This document shows positions 16,840 to 24,996 of a stretch of DNA of 64,000 bases, piece by piece. Origin of the DNA: RUG11551 sp045586185 (lineage in GTDB: Bacteria; Planctomycetota; Planctomycetia; Pirellulales; Thermoguttaceae). The notes beneath the pieces are model-generated. The model had not been told where the DNA came from, searched no databases, and saw only the letters and a program-made list of their open reading frames with translations. Location: the NCBI GenBank assembly GCA_045586185.1, contig JAZMZV010000029.1:1-64000 (forward strand), read 5' to 3'. How positions within the stretch are numbered: position 1 is the stretch's first letter; every line of letters begins with the position of its first letter. The translations under genes and the position numbers were made by a program.

Positions 16840-19800
16840 TGGGGCGAGTATCCCTAATTGTTGAAGCCAACACTTCTGACGCTATTTCCAAAATATCAGG
16901 CTTGGGCGAAGCTATTAAAAAAGCTATGTCTGGGTTTGATAGCTCAAAATTAGCTACTTGGGAACAATCGTTTGATAAACAATTGCAGAGCGTTAAAGGG
17001 AAGCTCAATGACCTGAAAGAAAAGCTCAAAGGTCTGACAAACGATTTCAAGGCAGAAGTTCCTTTTGGAGCGAATAACTCTATCGGTACGTTCAAAGACA
17101 GATTAAAGTCTGCGGACGAAGCCCTTAAAACGTTCAAGGCGACTTTCAAAGATGGGTACGCTTTCGGCGCGGTTGCTCAAATTGATTCTCTCAAATCAAA
17201 ACTGAACGAAGCGCAAAAAGCCATTGCCGCGCTCAATGCGGAGGCGGGCAAATCCACAAATCTTGGCGCAAATCAAAACGCAAAAGCAAAGAAAGATGAA
17301 ATAACAAAAACTATCGCAGCCGTCGAACAGTTAAATAGAAGTCTTGCAAAGAAACCTGTTATCGGCGCAACAGAGGCGGTCAGAAATCTAGAAGTCAGTT
17401 TGCAAAGACTTTCTGGAAACGCCTCTAATTATCTGTCGCCAATTTCTTTTTCCATAAACGCTATCAAGGCGCAAATGCAGGAGTTGTCGCAAGTATTGAA
17501 CAGCGTACAACAACCGACTTGGGTTGAGCCGTTCAAACGCCAAATGCTCGAAGTTGTCGGCGTCTTAAACCAAATAGGGGAAGCGTACACGAGAGTTAGA
17601 ACAGAGATTAGGCAGCCGGTAGGGGAAAGCCCAACACGTCGTGAATTTCAAATGACAGACCGTCAGGCGCAGAACCTGTATAGAACAACAAGAATGTTCT
17701 ATAGGCATATTCGTCAAGAATTTCGCGAAACTCGCGCCGCTGCAACAGAAACGGCAAGAGCGATCCGTGAAGCAATGGCGGCGGCTCATGGCGGAGGAAC
17801 GGGCGCCGGAGGAACAGGAACAGCGACAGCCGGAACTCGGTTAAGTTTTGGCGAACAGCTATTTAGCCGACTTCGCTCAAACTTATACTCTTACCTTACA
17901 ATGTGGTTCGGCGTCGCTGGGGCGATTCGCCTTGCAAATAATTTAATAGAAAGACAAAACGAGCTAATTCAAAAGGGAAATGAACTTTCCGGCGCAAAAT
18001 ATAATTATCTTGGCGAACTTAACCTTAAATCAGGCGCACAATTCCCGCAATATAAAGCGTTGGCGGAACGGCTACAACTTCAAGGTATGGGTATTGATGA
18101 ATCATACAACTACGCTTCGTCTGCCGCCATGTCAGGAATTACACCGCAAGAAGCAGAAGAAATGGCGCCAATATTCATTAAGAACGTCGCCGGAAAACAA
18201 GACCAGCGCGCTCTTATGCAGTCAATCGCCCGTATTAGAAACAACGGATATTCACAATATTCACCGCTTGAAATTGCAGCTAAATTATTAGTTGGCAACG
18301 CAACAAACCCGTCGAATATTGCGCCTACTGCTCACGCTATTGAAAAGAACATCAAATTATTTAGAGCGACAAACCAAAGTTTAGATAGCGCGATTGCTGT
18401 GTCGTCATTAGGAGGCGCAGAGAACACAGACCTTGTTGCAGCTACGCAGGTTAGAGCGTTTCTTATGGAAGTGTATAAGAAAGGTATGCTCCCGGCTATT
18501 ATTGGCGATATTAGAGGTATGGAGTATGAAAAAGACCCTGAAACTGAACAATACCGATTTAAAAATAAAGAAGATCAGGAATGGCTTGACAAGGCTATTG
18601 CAAACAACGAAGAGCTTGTCAATCCAATGATGTTTGCCGAGTGGGCGAACGGCAGGGGAAAAGGACTTGTTAAGGCTATTGGAGGAAGTCAAAGAGCGCA
18701 GTTAGGCGCATTGTTCTTCAAAGAGCTTGGCGACCCTGAAAAACAAAAGAGGTATCTTGAACTAATGGAACGATTAGGCAAGATTAAAGACGGGAAAACA
18801 GAGGAACTTGACGAAGTATTTGCTACATTAGGCATGGAAGATAGCGTAACGTCAGGTATTGAGGAAAAACGCGCTGCGGCTCTTGTTGCTCAAAGAGGTG
18901 AGGCTAAGGCAAACTTTTTTAAAAATCTAAAATCTTTGCAAGATAGATATATGGCTGTTTACGGGAATGATTATATAAAATTTGCTCAGGCGTCAACCGT
19001 CGATTCGATTGAATCTTGGGATAAAGGAACGTTTATTCCGCAGACTGCCACGATTGAAAGACAAGCGAAAAGATTAAGAGACATTGAAAGCAATCCCCGT
19101 ATAAGCGCAGATGAAAAGGCACAATTTAGGGAAACATACAACGCCTTAGTGTTAAGTTATATCGAACAGTGGCTTGGGAATAAAAAATACTCCTCTCAAA
19201 AAGAAATGATGAAAGATTTGGCTCCAATCTTATCGTCGATTTCAATAAGCGGCGGCGCTGCGCACTTTTCAATGATTGGAAGCGGGATTGGTTTTTTAAC
19301 GGCTGCAGAAGGAATAACAGCCGCGGAACCTATTGATGAAACTACAAGCGCATATTTGAAATCTGTTTTAACTTCAAGACATGTTGTATCTTCAACTCCA
19401 ACTGTCGGAGAAAGTTCAACTGTTGAAATAAAAGCAATGCCAGCAGCGGGAACTTTTGTTGACAAGGCTGCATTGTCAGAAAAGGCGGCAAAAGAGAAGG
19501 CGGAGGCAGATAAACAGGCGGCAAGAGATGCTAAAGAAGCTGCAAGACTTGACAAAGAAGCAACAAAAAATGAGTGGAACTCTGTCAAGGGGATTTCACT
19601 TAAACCTCAAAGAAACCTTTTCCTTCAAGAAGCTTTTAGCGTTGCCAATGCCGATATGAGCGCAGATTTGCAAGCGGTTAAAGGCGCTGCGTTAAATGAT
19701 AAATGGTCAACAGGTAAAACAGGCGGTATTTTAGGACAGGCGTTTTACGCTTACGCCAGCGAAAAAACAGACGCAGCAACAGATAAAAAAATAGTCGAAC

Positions 19801-20027
19801 AACTCGTAGCAACGCTGAATCAGGGTGGCATTTCCGTTGGTGGAATGGGAGATATTGTCGAAAGGTTCGCAAGTAGCGTAGACAAAGAAACAAGCTCCGA
19901 AGAAATGAAAAAAACACTTTTAACGTTTATGAAAGAAGTTACTGGATACCTAAAGAATATCAGCAATGGATCGGACGTTCTCCAAACTCCAATAACAAAC
20001 GAAGCCAAACCGAGGGCAGTACCTTAA
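16839..20027 (+). CDS. Tail tape measure protein
   Basis: The 1062-aa largest gene of the prophage lies between chaperone and distal tail genes. The first 300 residues are Lys/Ala/Gln-rich coiled coil. A more hydrophobic segment follows near residue 345 (LYSYLTMWFGVAGAIRLANN), preceded by a Gly-rich linker (GGGTGAGGTGTATAG). Later parts carry further helices and an Ala/Lys/Glu-rich coil near 880-920. By the usual rule of about 1.5 Angstrom per residue the tail would be near 150-160 nm, which is inference. Confidence 0.9.
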   Translation: MGRVSLIVEANTSDAISKISGLGEAIKKAMSGFDSSKLATWEQSFDKQLQSVKGKLNDLKEKLKGLTNDFKAEVPFGANNSIGTFKDRLKSADEALKTFKATFKDGYAFGAVAQIDSLKSKLNEAQKAIAALNAEAGKSTNLGANQNAKAKKDEITKTIAAVEQLNRSLAKKPVIGATEAVRNLEVSLQRLSGNASNYLSPISFSINAIKAQMQELSQVLNSVQQPTWVEPFKRQMLEVVGVLNQIGEAYTRVRTEIRQPVGESPTRREFQMTDRQAQNLYRTTRMFYRHIRQEFRETRAAATETARAIREAMAAAHGGGTGAGGTGTATAGTRLSFGEQLFSRLRSNLYSYLTMWFGVAGAIRLANNLIERQNELIQKGNELSGAKYNYLGELNLKSGAQFPQYKALAERLQLQGMGIDESYNYASSAAMSGITPQEAEEMAPIFIKNVAGKQDQRALMQSIARIRNNGYSQYSPLEIAAKLLVGNATNPSNIAPTAHAIEKNIKLFRATNQSLDSAIAVSSLGGAENTDLVAATQVRAFLMEVYKKGMLPAIIGDIRGMEYEKDPETEQYRFKNKEDQEWLDKAIANNEELVNPMMFAEWANGRGKGLVKAIGGSQRAQLGALFFKELGDPEKQKRYLELMERLGKIKDGKTEELDEVFATLGMEDSVTSGIEEKRAAALVAQRGEAKANFFKNLKSLQDRYMAVYGNDYIKFAQASTVDSIESWDKGTFIPQTATIERQAKRLRDIESNPRISADEKAQFRETYNALVLSYIEQWLGNKKYSSQKEMMKDLAPILSSISISGGAAHFSMIGSGIGFLTAAEGITAAEPIDETTSAYLKSVLTSRHVVSSTPTVGESSTVEIKAMPAAGTFVDKAALSEKAAKEKAEADKQAARDAKEAARLDKEATKNEWNSVKGISLKPQRNLFLQEAFSVANADMSADLQAVKGAALNDKWSTGKTGGILGQAFYAYASEKTDAATDKKIVEQLVATLNQGGISVGGMGDIVERFASSVDKETSSEEMKKTLLTFMKEVTGYLKNISNGSDVLQTPITNEAKPRAVP

Positions 20028-20043
20028 ACGGCGAGAAGATAAT

Positions 20044-20406
20044 ATGGCAAGTATAGGCGGAACTATCGTATTTTCAATTCGGGGCACTCCGAAGCAGCCG
20101 ACGCCGCATTTTGATATGTGGAATAAGTACGGGCATAACAACAGAGGCGTACTTTATGTTGGCACTTGGGGCGACGACACAACTGTTCGCGTGGTTGTTT
20201 TGACGAGCCGGGCTGGCGTTACAACGTATTGCAACATAATCAAGAACTTTGTTGGCAAACATACGAACATTATAGATGACTTTGGACGTACATATATTAT
20301 AGAGATGACAGACTATAATCCCCCGGAAATTACACCGTTCAAAGTTCCGGGAGAACCGATTGACGTCAGAATGGAATTTCAGGTAAAAGGATTTTTGGTA
20401 ACGTGA
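20044..20406 (+). CDS. Minor tail protein after tape measure (gpM-like position)
   Basis: The 120-aa beta-rich protein begins MASIGGTIVFSIRGTPKQPT and ends MEFQVKGFLVT. It follows the tape measure, the place of lambda M or distal tail initiators. No catalytic motif is seen. The gene ends 2 nt before the glycyl-radical-like gene, suggesting one transcript. Confidence 0.5.
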   Translation: MASIGGTIVFSIRGTPKQPTPHFDMWNKYGHNNRGVLYVGTWGDDTTVRVVVLTSRAGVTTYCNIIKNFVGKHTNIIDDFGRTYIIEMTDYNPPEITPFKVPGEPIDVRMEFQVKGFLVT

Positions 20407-20407
20407 A

Positions 20408-20668
20408 ATGAGTAACGGAAAAGGAATTTACGACGAAGAAAAGCTGCCCGCTGGCGCGTGTGGTCAGCCTACAGAGTGTTATAGCCGCGTAACGGGTTAT
20501 TTCCGCCCCGTGTCTGCGTGGAATCACGGCAAAAAGGAAGAGTTTAAAGACCGCAAGACGTTTAATGTTGTTAAGGACGCCCTTCGCAACGTCAATAAAC
20601 ACTACGACCCGCAAATGGGAGTAGAGTACACAACGGCAGATATTGTAACAGGAGGCGCGCAATGTTAA
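20408..20668 (+). CDS. Mini glycyl-radical protein (NrdD C-terminal domain)
   Basis: This 86-aa protein carries a sequence that strongly recalls the C-terminal radical loop of anaerobic ribonucleotide reductase (NrdD): CYSRVTGYFRPVSAWN (about residues 24-39), then GKKEEFKDRKTF. The Gly of VTGY corresponds to the radical-bearing Gly, and the RPV-WN-GK-E-R-F pattern matches the family. Two Cys lie just before (ACGQPTEC). The catalytic barrel of NrdD is absent. It may act as a spare radical domain for the host enzyme, as GrcA/YfiD does for pyruvate formate-lyase. The last 7 nt overlap the next gene. Confidence 0.7.
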   Translation: MSNGKGIYDEEKLPAGACGQPTECYSRVTGYFRPVSAWNHGKKEEFKDRKTFNVVKDALRNVNKHYDPQMGVEYTTADIVTGGAQC

Positions 20669-21066
20669 AAGATTGGTTACAGAAATACATCGTCAAATGG
20701 GCGGTACAGCAGTTCACACTTGAAAACTTACAGGCGATTCTCGTTCGCTGCGTTGCTTACCTTCGCGTCAAAGCGGCTGAATCGGAAACTCAACTGGACG
20801 ATTGGGGTGTTGAAATTCTGGAAGGAATTGTCAACGATACAGACAAGTTGAAAGTTCTGTATCAATGGCTTTATTCGTTTGTTGCAAAAGGCGTTTGTAC
20901 CGCGAATCCTTCGCTTGACCAGGAGAAAGAGCTTATTCAAGACCTGATTCTCGCAGGCGGGACAGACGGAAAGAACTGCAAGGCTATCCCGCCCGCAGCG
21001 TGGGAAGCTGTGTTGAACATGATTATCCCGATTTTGATTGAGTTTTGGAGACAGTACAATAAATGA
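20662..21066 (+). CDS. Hypothetical phage protein (134 aa), helical
   Basis: The protein starts inside the end of the glycyl-radical gene and overlaps the next gene by 4 nt (ATGA). It is almost all helical with several Trp and Leu-rich amphipathic segments, for example LLxx-type patterns and a hydrophobic C-terminus (VLNMIIPILIEFW). It is too short of clear membrane segments to call a holin, although the C-terminus could associate with membranes. No family recognised. Confidence 0.5.
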   Translation: MLKDWLQKYIVKWAVQQFTLENLQAILVRCVAYLRVKAAESETQLDDWGVEILEGIVNDTDKLKVLYQWLYSFVAKGVCTANPSLDQEKELIQDLILAGGTDGKNCKAIPPAAWEAVLNMIIPILIEFWRQYNK

Positions 21067-21869
21067 AACGCATAATGTTTTTTTTGACGTTGATTTTTCC
21101 GATTGTTGCCCATGCTGAGATTACTGGCGCAGTTGGATGTAATGCTGGGGAACTCGCCATTATCAACTGCGACAAAGAAGCGGTGTGGAGCGTCTACCCG
21201 GCAGAATACACGACGTCTTATGCAGTAAGCAACGATGGCAGGACGTTGTATTTCGCCAGCCCGAAAACTGGAAAGGTAACGTTCTTCGCCGCCAGCGTGG
21301 TTGACGGATTGCCATGTCTGGAAAACCACTCACTGTATAACGGGCTTGAGATTCCTGAACCGACACCAACGCCAACACCTGCGCCTGTTCCGGTACCGCT
21401 GACGCTTGAAGATTTTATCAAAGAGGAAGCGACTGGAAAGGACGCCGCCGAACTCACTGCGCTGGCAGAATCCCTTGAATTTGTCGTCAATGGAGTTGAC
21501 AGGGGAACGATTAAAACGCCTGTCGCGGCGAGGGAAACATTCAGAAGTATTTGGGCGGACAAAGGCACGAAAGCGAAAGAAACCGCATTGGACGACCTGT
21601 CAGAACTGGTAGACGTTATCGGAAAGAACGTTGACAATTCAAACATTAAAACTTTGCGCGACGACTACGAAACGGCAGCGAAGGCGATCCGTTCCTGTAT
21701 ACCCCCGAAAACGCCCGTTGAAGAAATAACCGAGGATGTCAGCAAGGAAGCAAAACCGGAAATGAAATTGGAAAAGCAAGAACCGGAAAAGATGAGTCCG
21801 GCAACGAATTGTCCGAACGGTCAATGTCCGAACGCTACGCCGCAACGACGATTTTATTGGGGGTACTGA
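21063..21869 (+). CDS. Secreted phage protein with Pro/Thr linker
   Basis: A classical Sec signal peptide covers residues 1-18 (MKRIMFFLTLIFPIVAHA). A small beta domain (20-95) follows, then a Pro/Thr hinge (PEPTPTPTPAPVPVP), then a helical domain of about 100 residues, and a C-terminal tail with CPNGQCPN. That Cys-rich motif is common in planctomycete proteins. Export of a phage protein next to peptidase and holin-like genes suggests a role in lysis, superinfection exclusion or surface change. No family recognised. Confidence 0.6.
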   Translation: MKRIMFFLTLIFPIVAHAEITGAVGCNAGELAIINCDKEAVWSVYPAEYTTSYAVSNDGRTLYFASPKTGKVTFFAASVVDGLPCLENHSLYNGLEIPEPTPTPTPAPVPVPLTLEDFIKEEATGKDAAELTALAESLEFVVNGVDRGTIKTPVAARETFRSIWADKGTKAKETALDDLSELVDVIGKNVDNSNIKTLRDDYETAAKAIRSCIPPKTPVEEITEDVSKEAKPEMKLEKQEPEKMSPATNCPNGQCPNATPQRRFYWGY

Positions 21870-21870
21870 A

Positions 21871-22890
21871 ATGGAAGAAAAACGACTTTTAGGCTGTATC
21901 CCATCGTACTTGCAAGAAGCAGAAGCAAGGTCGGTTGGCGTTAAGTCCGACAAGGAATTGATTGAGTCTCTTGTTGCGCCCTGGAACTTGACGGAGCAAC
22001 CGAGAATAATTGAATGGTCAGACAGTTGGGTCGCCTTCTTGAAAGAGGAAGCGGACGCCAAAGACCTTATGAGGAAACACAACCGCTATCCTTATCCCTG
22101 GGTAATTTGCCAGAAAGTTTTAGGAATCGCACTCGCGGAACTTGTCGGAATTATCCAGCGGCGCAACGACTGCGCGGCTTGGGCGACGTCAAGGGCTGCA
22201 ATGATTCTCGCGTTGCTGCAAAGATGGTTTGGCGCGGAACGCACCGTCGAGGCGTACAATCCAACTGGCATTTACGCTTTTAGCTCCGGCTCTACGCCGC
22301 AATCAGGGGCGCGGTTTGCCGATAACGGCAGAACCATTTACGCCATTTGTAAAGCCGCTTGTGAGGTTGGCAACTTCCCAGTTGCTGACATCGGAGATTA
22401 TGTTGGCGGGACGTCGTTTACTCAACAAATGATTGACGCCAAACAGAATGCCGAAAAGAACCAAACGGGCTTCGTGTATGTTGGCGACAGAAGCGCAAAC
22501 GAACTGGCTGATATTATTATTCTTTCTCTTCGTGCCGGGCGTCCAGTTATCATTGGGAACGAAATCGCTTTGCAAGACGGAGTACGGAAAGACGCAAACG
22601 GTATGTACATTACAACCGTCAATGGCTCAGGCTGGGGAGGCGGACACGCGACCTGTGCGATTGATTATCGCAAAGTCAACGATACCGAATACGTTTATAT
22701 CGCCAATTCACATGGCAATATTTATAACTCCGGTACTGACATCCCCGCTTTCGGTGTGTATATCACCCGCGCAAGTCTTGTCAAGTATCTGTCAGGACGT
22801 TTTGCCGACATCATGCCGTTGACATACACAGAGCGACCTGTGGGAAAAGAGAACTTCGACCTTAACCCGGAAGGAGCGAACAATGGATAA
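21871..22890 (+). CDS. Papain-like cysteine peptidase (C1 fold) of phage
   Basis: The 339-aa protein has the papain-type catalytic order: Cys in RRNDCAAWATS (about residue 97), His in GGGHATCAIDY (about 262) and Asn in YIANSHG, matching papain Cys, His and NSWG. A Gln lies five residues before the Cys (oxyanion site). There is no signal peptide. It is followed immediately by a holin-like gene, so it may be a lytic or tail-associated peptidase acting on the host envelope. Classical lysozyme, amidase or transglycosylase genes were not seen in the window. Confidence 0.7.
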   Translation: MEEKRLLGCIPSYLQEAEARSVGVKSDKELIESLVAPWNLTEQPRIIEWSDSWVAFLKEEADAKDLMRKHNRYPYPWVICQKVLGIALAELVGIIQRRNDCAAWATSRAAMILALLQRWFGAERTVEAYNPTGIYAFSSGSTPQSGARFADNGRTIYAICKAACEVGNFPVADIGDYVGGTSFTQQMIDAKQNAEKNQTGFVYVGDRSANELADIIILSLRAGRPVIIGNEIALQDGVRKDANGMYITTVNGSGWGGGHATCAIDYRKVNDTEYVYIANSHGNIYNSGTDIPAFGVYITRASLVKYLSGRFADIMPLTYTERPVGKENFDLNPEGANNG

Positions 22891-23197
22891 CGTATGCGTG
22901 GGCGCGTCGTTCGTTGCTGGGCTGATTTTATCGCAAATTCCAGATTTGCCGTACAATGACATTACTGCGCTCGGCTTGGTTGCGTTTACAGTTGTGTTTT
23001 TCTTGTACAAATACAACGGGCAAATGCAAGAGCTATCGGAACAAAACAAGCTCATTATGCAACGTCAAGAGATTGATAATGAAAACCATAACAAAGCGTT
23101 AGAGAATCACAATAAGGCGCTCGAAAGAATCGCTGACGGTTTGAAAGAATTGCTGGACGCAATTATGCACATGAAGGAAAAGGACGACGAAAAATGA
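22883..23197 (+). CDS. Holin-like small membrane protein (104 aa)
   Basis: Two hydrophobic stretches occur: residues 4-16 (VCVGASFVAGLIL) and about 27-43 (ITALGLVAFTVVFFLYK). They are followed by a long charged coiled coil with the repeated ENHNKALE and a Lys-rich end. This resembles small holins or XhlA-type lysis proteins. It overlaps the peptidase stop by 8 nt. It could instead be a membrane-anchored spanin-like protein. Confidence 0.55.
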   Translation: MDNVCVGASFVAGLILSQIPDLPYNDITALGLVAFTVVFFLYKYNGQMQELSEQNKLIMQRQEIDNENHNKALENHNKALERIADGLKELLDAIMHMKEKDDEK

Positions 23198-23388
23198 CCC
23201 GCACGGTTTACATTTACGAACGCCTAAACTGGGAAACGGGCGTCAAGAAACGCTCGTACTCCTATACGCTCAATCCGAATTTGGGAGAAGTAATAGGAAC
23301 AAAGGAAGTAGAAGTGGAAGAAGATACAGAAAAAGAAACGGAGGAGCGAGATGACAGCCCCGGTATTATTGACAACGGCTCAAATTAA
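23194..23388 (+). CDS. Hypothetical phage protein (64 aa), acidic
   Basis: It overlaps the holin-like gene by 4 nt (ATGA) and the next gene by 38 nt. The N-terminal 40 residues are basic-aromatic (TRTVYIYERLNWETGVKKRS); the last 24 are a Glu-rich acidic tail. The overlapping arrangement supports expression. No family recognised. Confidence 0.45.
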   Translation: MTRTVYIYERLNWETGVKKRSYSYTLNPNLGEVIGTKEVEVEEDTEKETEERDDSPGIIDNGSN

Positions 23389-23692
23389 GACGGCGCAAGT
23401 TACGGACAATACAACAACGCCCACTTTGACGCTTGCGAGCAATACGGTCTACTCCTGCACTAATGCGGAGATAACAATGCTGACAATTAGCGGCGTCAAT
23501 ACAGGCTTCGAATACGCGGCGATTATCTTTAATAGCCCGTCAACGGCGGCAAGTGTACAAATGCCCTCCGGCTGGGTATGCGTGGGGGTAGATGTAACAA
23601 GCGGCGTCTTTGTACCCATTGCCGACAAGCGGTATAATTTGGCGGTTTACCAACAATATGATGGCGTCCGTGTGTTTGTTATGGAGGGCTAA
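23351..23692 (+). CDS. Hypothetical tail-region protein (113 aa), beta-rich
   Basis: Preceded by GGAGG inside the upstream gene. The Thr/Val/Asn-rich protein contains alternating strands and a C-terminal RYNLAVYQQYDGVRVFVM segment, as in small tail fibre or baseplate proteins. No known family. It is followed 3 nt later by a 29-codon gene. Confidence 0.5.
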   Translation: MTAPVLLTTAQIKTAQVTDNTTTPTLTLASNTVYSCTNAEITMLTISGVNTGFEYAAIIFNSPSTAASVQMPSGWVCVGVDVTSGVFVPIADKRYNLAVYQQYDGVRVFVMEG

Positions 23693-23694
23693 TA

Positions 23695-23784
23695 ATGCGA
23701 GTGATTAGATTAGACGGGACTCCTTTACAAACTTGGTTAATCAGATTAAGCGACACAAGACTAGCAATTAAAAAACAAAAATGA
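23695..23784 (+). CDS. Very small tail-region ORF (29 aa)
   Basis: ATG at 23695 lies about 7 nt after GGAGGG, and TGA at 23782-23784 overlaps the next ATG (23781). The peptide begins MRVIRLDGTPLQTW and is basic at the end. The tight spacing on both sides suggests a real translated gene or a coupling leader. Confidence 0.45.
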   Translation: MRVIRLDGTPLQTWLIRLSDTRLAIKKQK

Positions 23785-24353
23785 GATACAACCTGATTGA
23801 TAACCAGCCGAAAAAGATTGACGTTGTAACAATTAACGGCATGACAACTAGCAACCCGTCCGACGCTCTGCTAGACTCTAACGGGATAGGGTATACACGT
23901 ACAACAATCGACCCGCCGGAAATTACAGACACACAGAAATTAGAGCATACATACGCGATACAGGACGGCTCAATTATTGACGTTTGGACTGTTACGGACA
24001 AGACGGCGGACGAGCTTATCGCTATGTACACGGCGCAAATAGTGGAGATTTACCAGAGCGCAGAAGAGTATAAAAACGATGGACAGATTACATATCCGGC
24101 GACGGGAAAAAACTATATACCGCGCTGGGTCTACGAATTTTATAACGCGGTACTGATTAAGCTCGACGCTTATTTTCCGACGCCTGAAAGCACAATCGAC
24201 GTAACAGCGGTAGACGGCACGTCCGACGCTATGACGCAAGAGCAATTTTTGACGTTTTACGCGTATTTAACGCAGACGTTTATGCTTGCAACAGCCGTAC
24301 AAAATAGCGCGATTAAGACCCTGACCGACAAGATAAAGGAGCTGCGGGCGTGA
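23781..24353 (+). CDS. Tail fibre or assembly-associated protein (190 aa)
   Basis: The N-terminal 90 residues contain LEHTYAIQDGSIIDVWTVTDKTADELIAMY, like DUF4376-type or fibre-assembly proteins of gut phages. A helical C-terminus (TQEQFLTFYAYLTQTFMLA) follows. It lies just upstream of the receptor-binding-like gene with a 4-nt overlap. Function by association: fibre maturation or baseplate part. Confidence 0.45.
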   Translation: MRYNLIDNQPKKIDVVTINGMTTSNPSDALLDSNGIGYTRTTIDPPEITDTQKLEHTYAIQDGSIIDVWTVTDKTADELIAMYTAQIVEIYQSAEEYKNDGQITYPATGKNYIPRWVYEFYNAVLIKLDAYFPTPESTIDVTAVDGTSDAMTQEQFLTFYAYLTQTFMLATAVQNSAIKTLTDKIKELRA

Positions 24354-24994
24354 ACTATTGTGAGTCTTTCTGCCGGACGATACAACGCCTTTGTAACAGC
24401 GGGACTCTATTGCCCGCTGAATATCAACAGGTGGAATACTTAGCCAGTAGCGGTACGCAGTATATTAATACAGGCGTTGTAGTAGATTCATTGTACAATC
24501 TGCAATATAAAATATCTTATTATAAGATAGCCAATGCAGCTAATTATGGGCGAGTGTGTGGGTCTTATTCAGGTTTCGGAGGTGGTTCTACGTGCATCGT
24601 ATGGGATACCGGCACATTAGAGCATGGGAGCGTACAAAAACAGCTTGTAACAACAAGTGTGGGTAATAGATACGATGTTGCAATTGTAACCAACAATAGC
24701 CAATATTCGTTTGTTACAAACGAAACGACAGCCGCCGGAAACATTACAGGCAATTATGGCAATCAACCATTTTTTGTTTTTACGTTGGCGCACGCAACAG
24801 TTAATCCAACTCAGTATATGAGCAAGATTAGAGTGTATAGCTGTTCGATGGCAAAAGGCGAAACGCCTGTATTTAATTTAATTCCCTGCTATCGAAAATC
24901 AGACAATAAGCCCGGAATGTACGACCTCGTTTCCAACACATTTTACACCAACTCCGGCTCCGGCGAATTTACCGTAGGAGCAGACGTTAATTAA
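24350..24994 (+). CDS. Receptor-binding-like tail protein with SGTQYINTG lectin-type domain
   Basis: The 214-aa protein shows the gut-phage domain pattern LPAEYQQVEYLASSGTQYIN near the start. The C-terminal signature follows: KIRVYSC, then LIPCYRKSDNKPGMYDL and FYTNSGSGEF. I know this arrangement from many tail-associated proteins of Firmicutes phages (LamG/concanavalin-like fold), where it probably binds carbohydrate. Its presence here suggests exchange between gut phages or host-glycan binding. Confidence 0.65.
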   Translation: MNYCESFCRTIQRLCNSGTLLPAEYQQVEYLASSGTQYINTGVVVDSLYNLQYKISYYKIANAANYGRVCGSYSGFGGGSTCIVWDTGTLEHGSVQKQLVTTSVGNRYDVAIVTNNSQYSFVTNETTAAGNITGNYGNQPFFVFTLAHATVNPTQYMSKIRVYSCSMAKGETPVFNLIPCYRKSDNKPGMYDLVSNTFYTNSGSGEFTVGADVN

Positions 24995-24996
24995 TC

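Noticed and set aside
20662..21066. Holin call for the 134-aa helical protein
   Set aside because: Hydrophobic segments are too short and amphipathic; the better holin candidate is 22883-23197.
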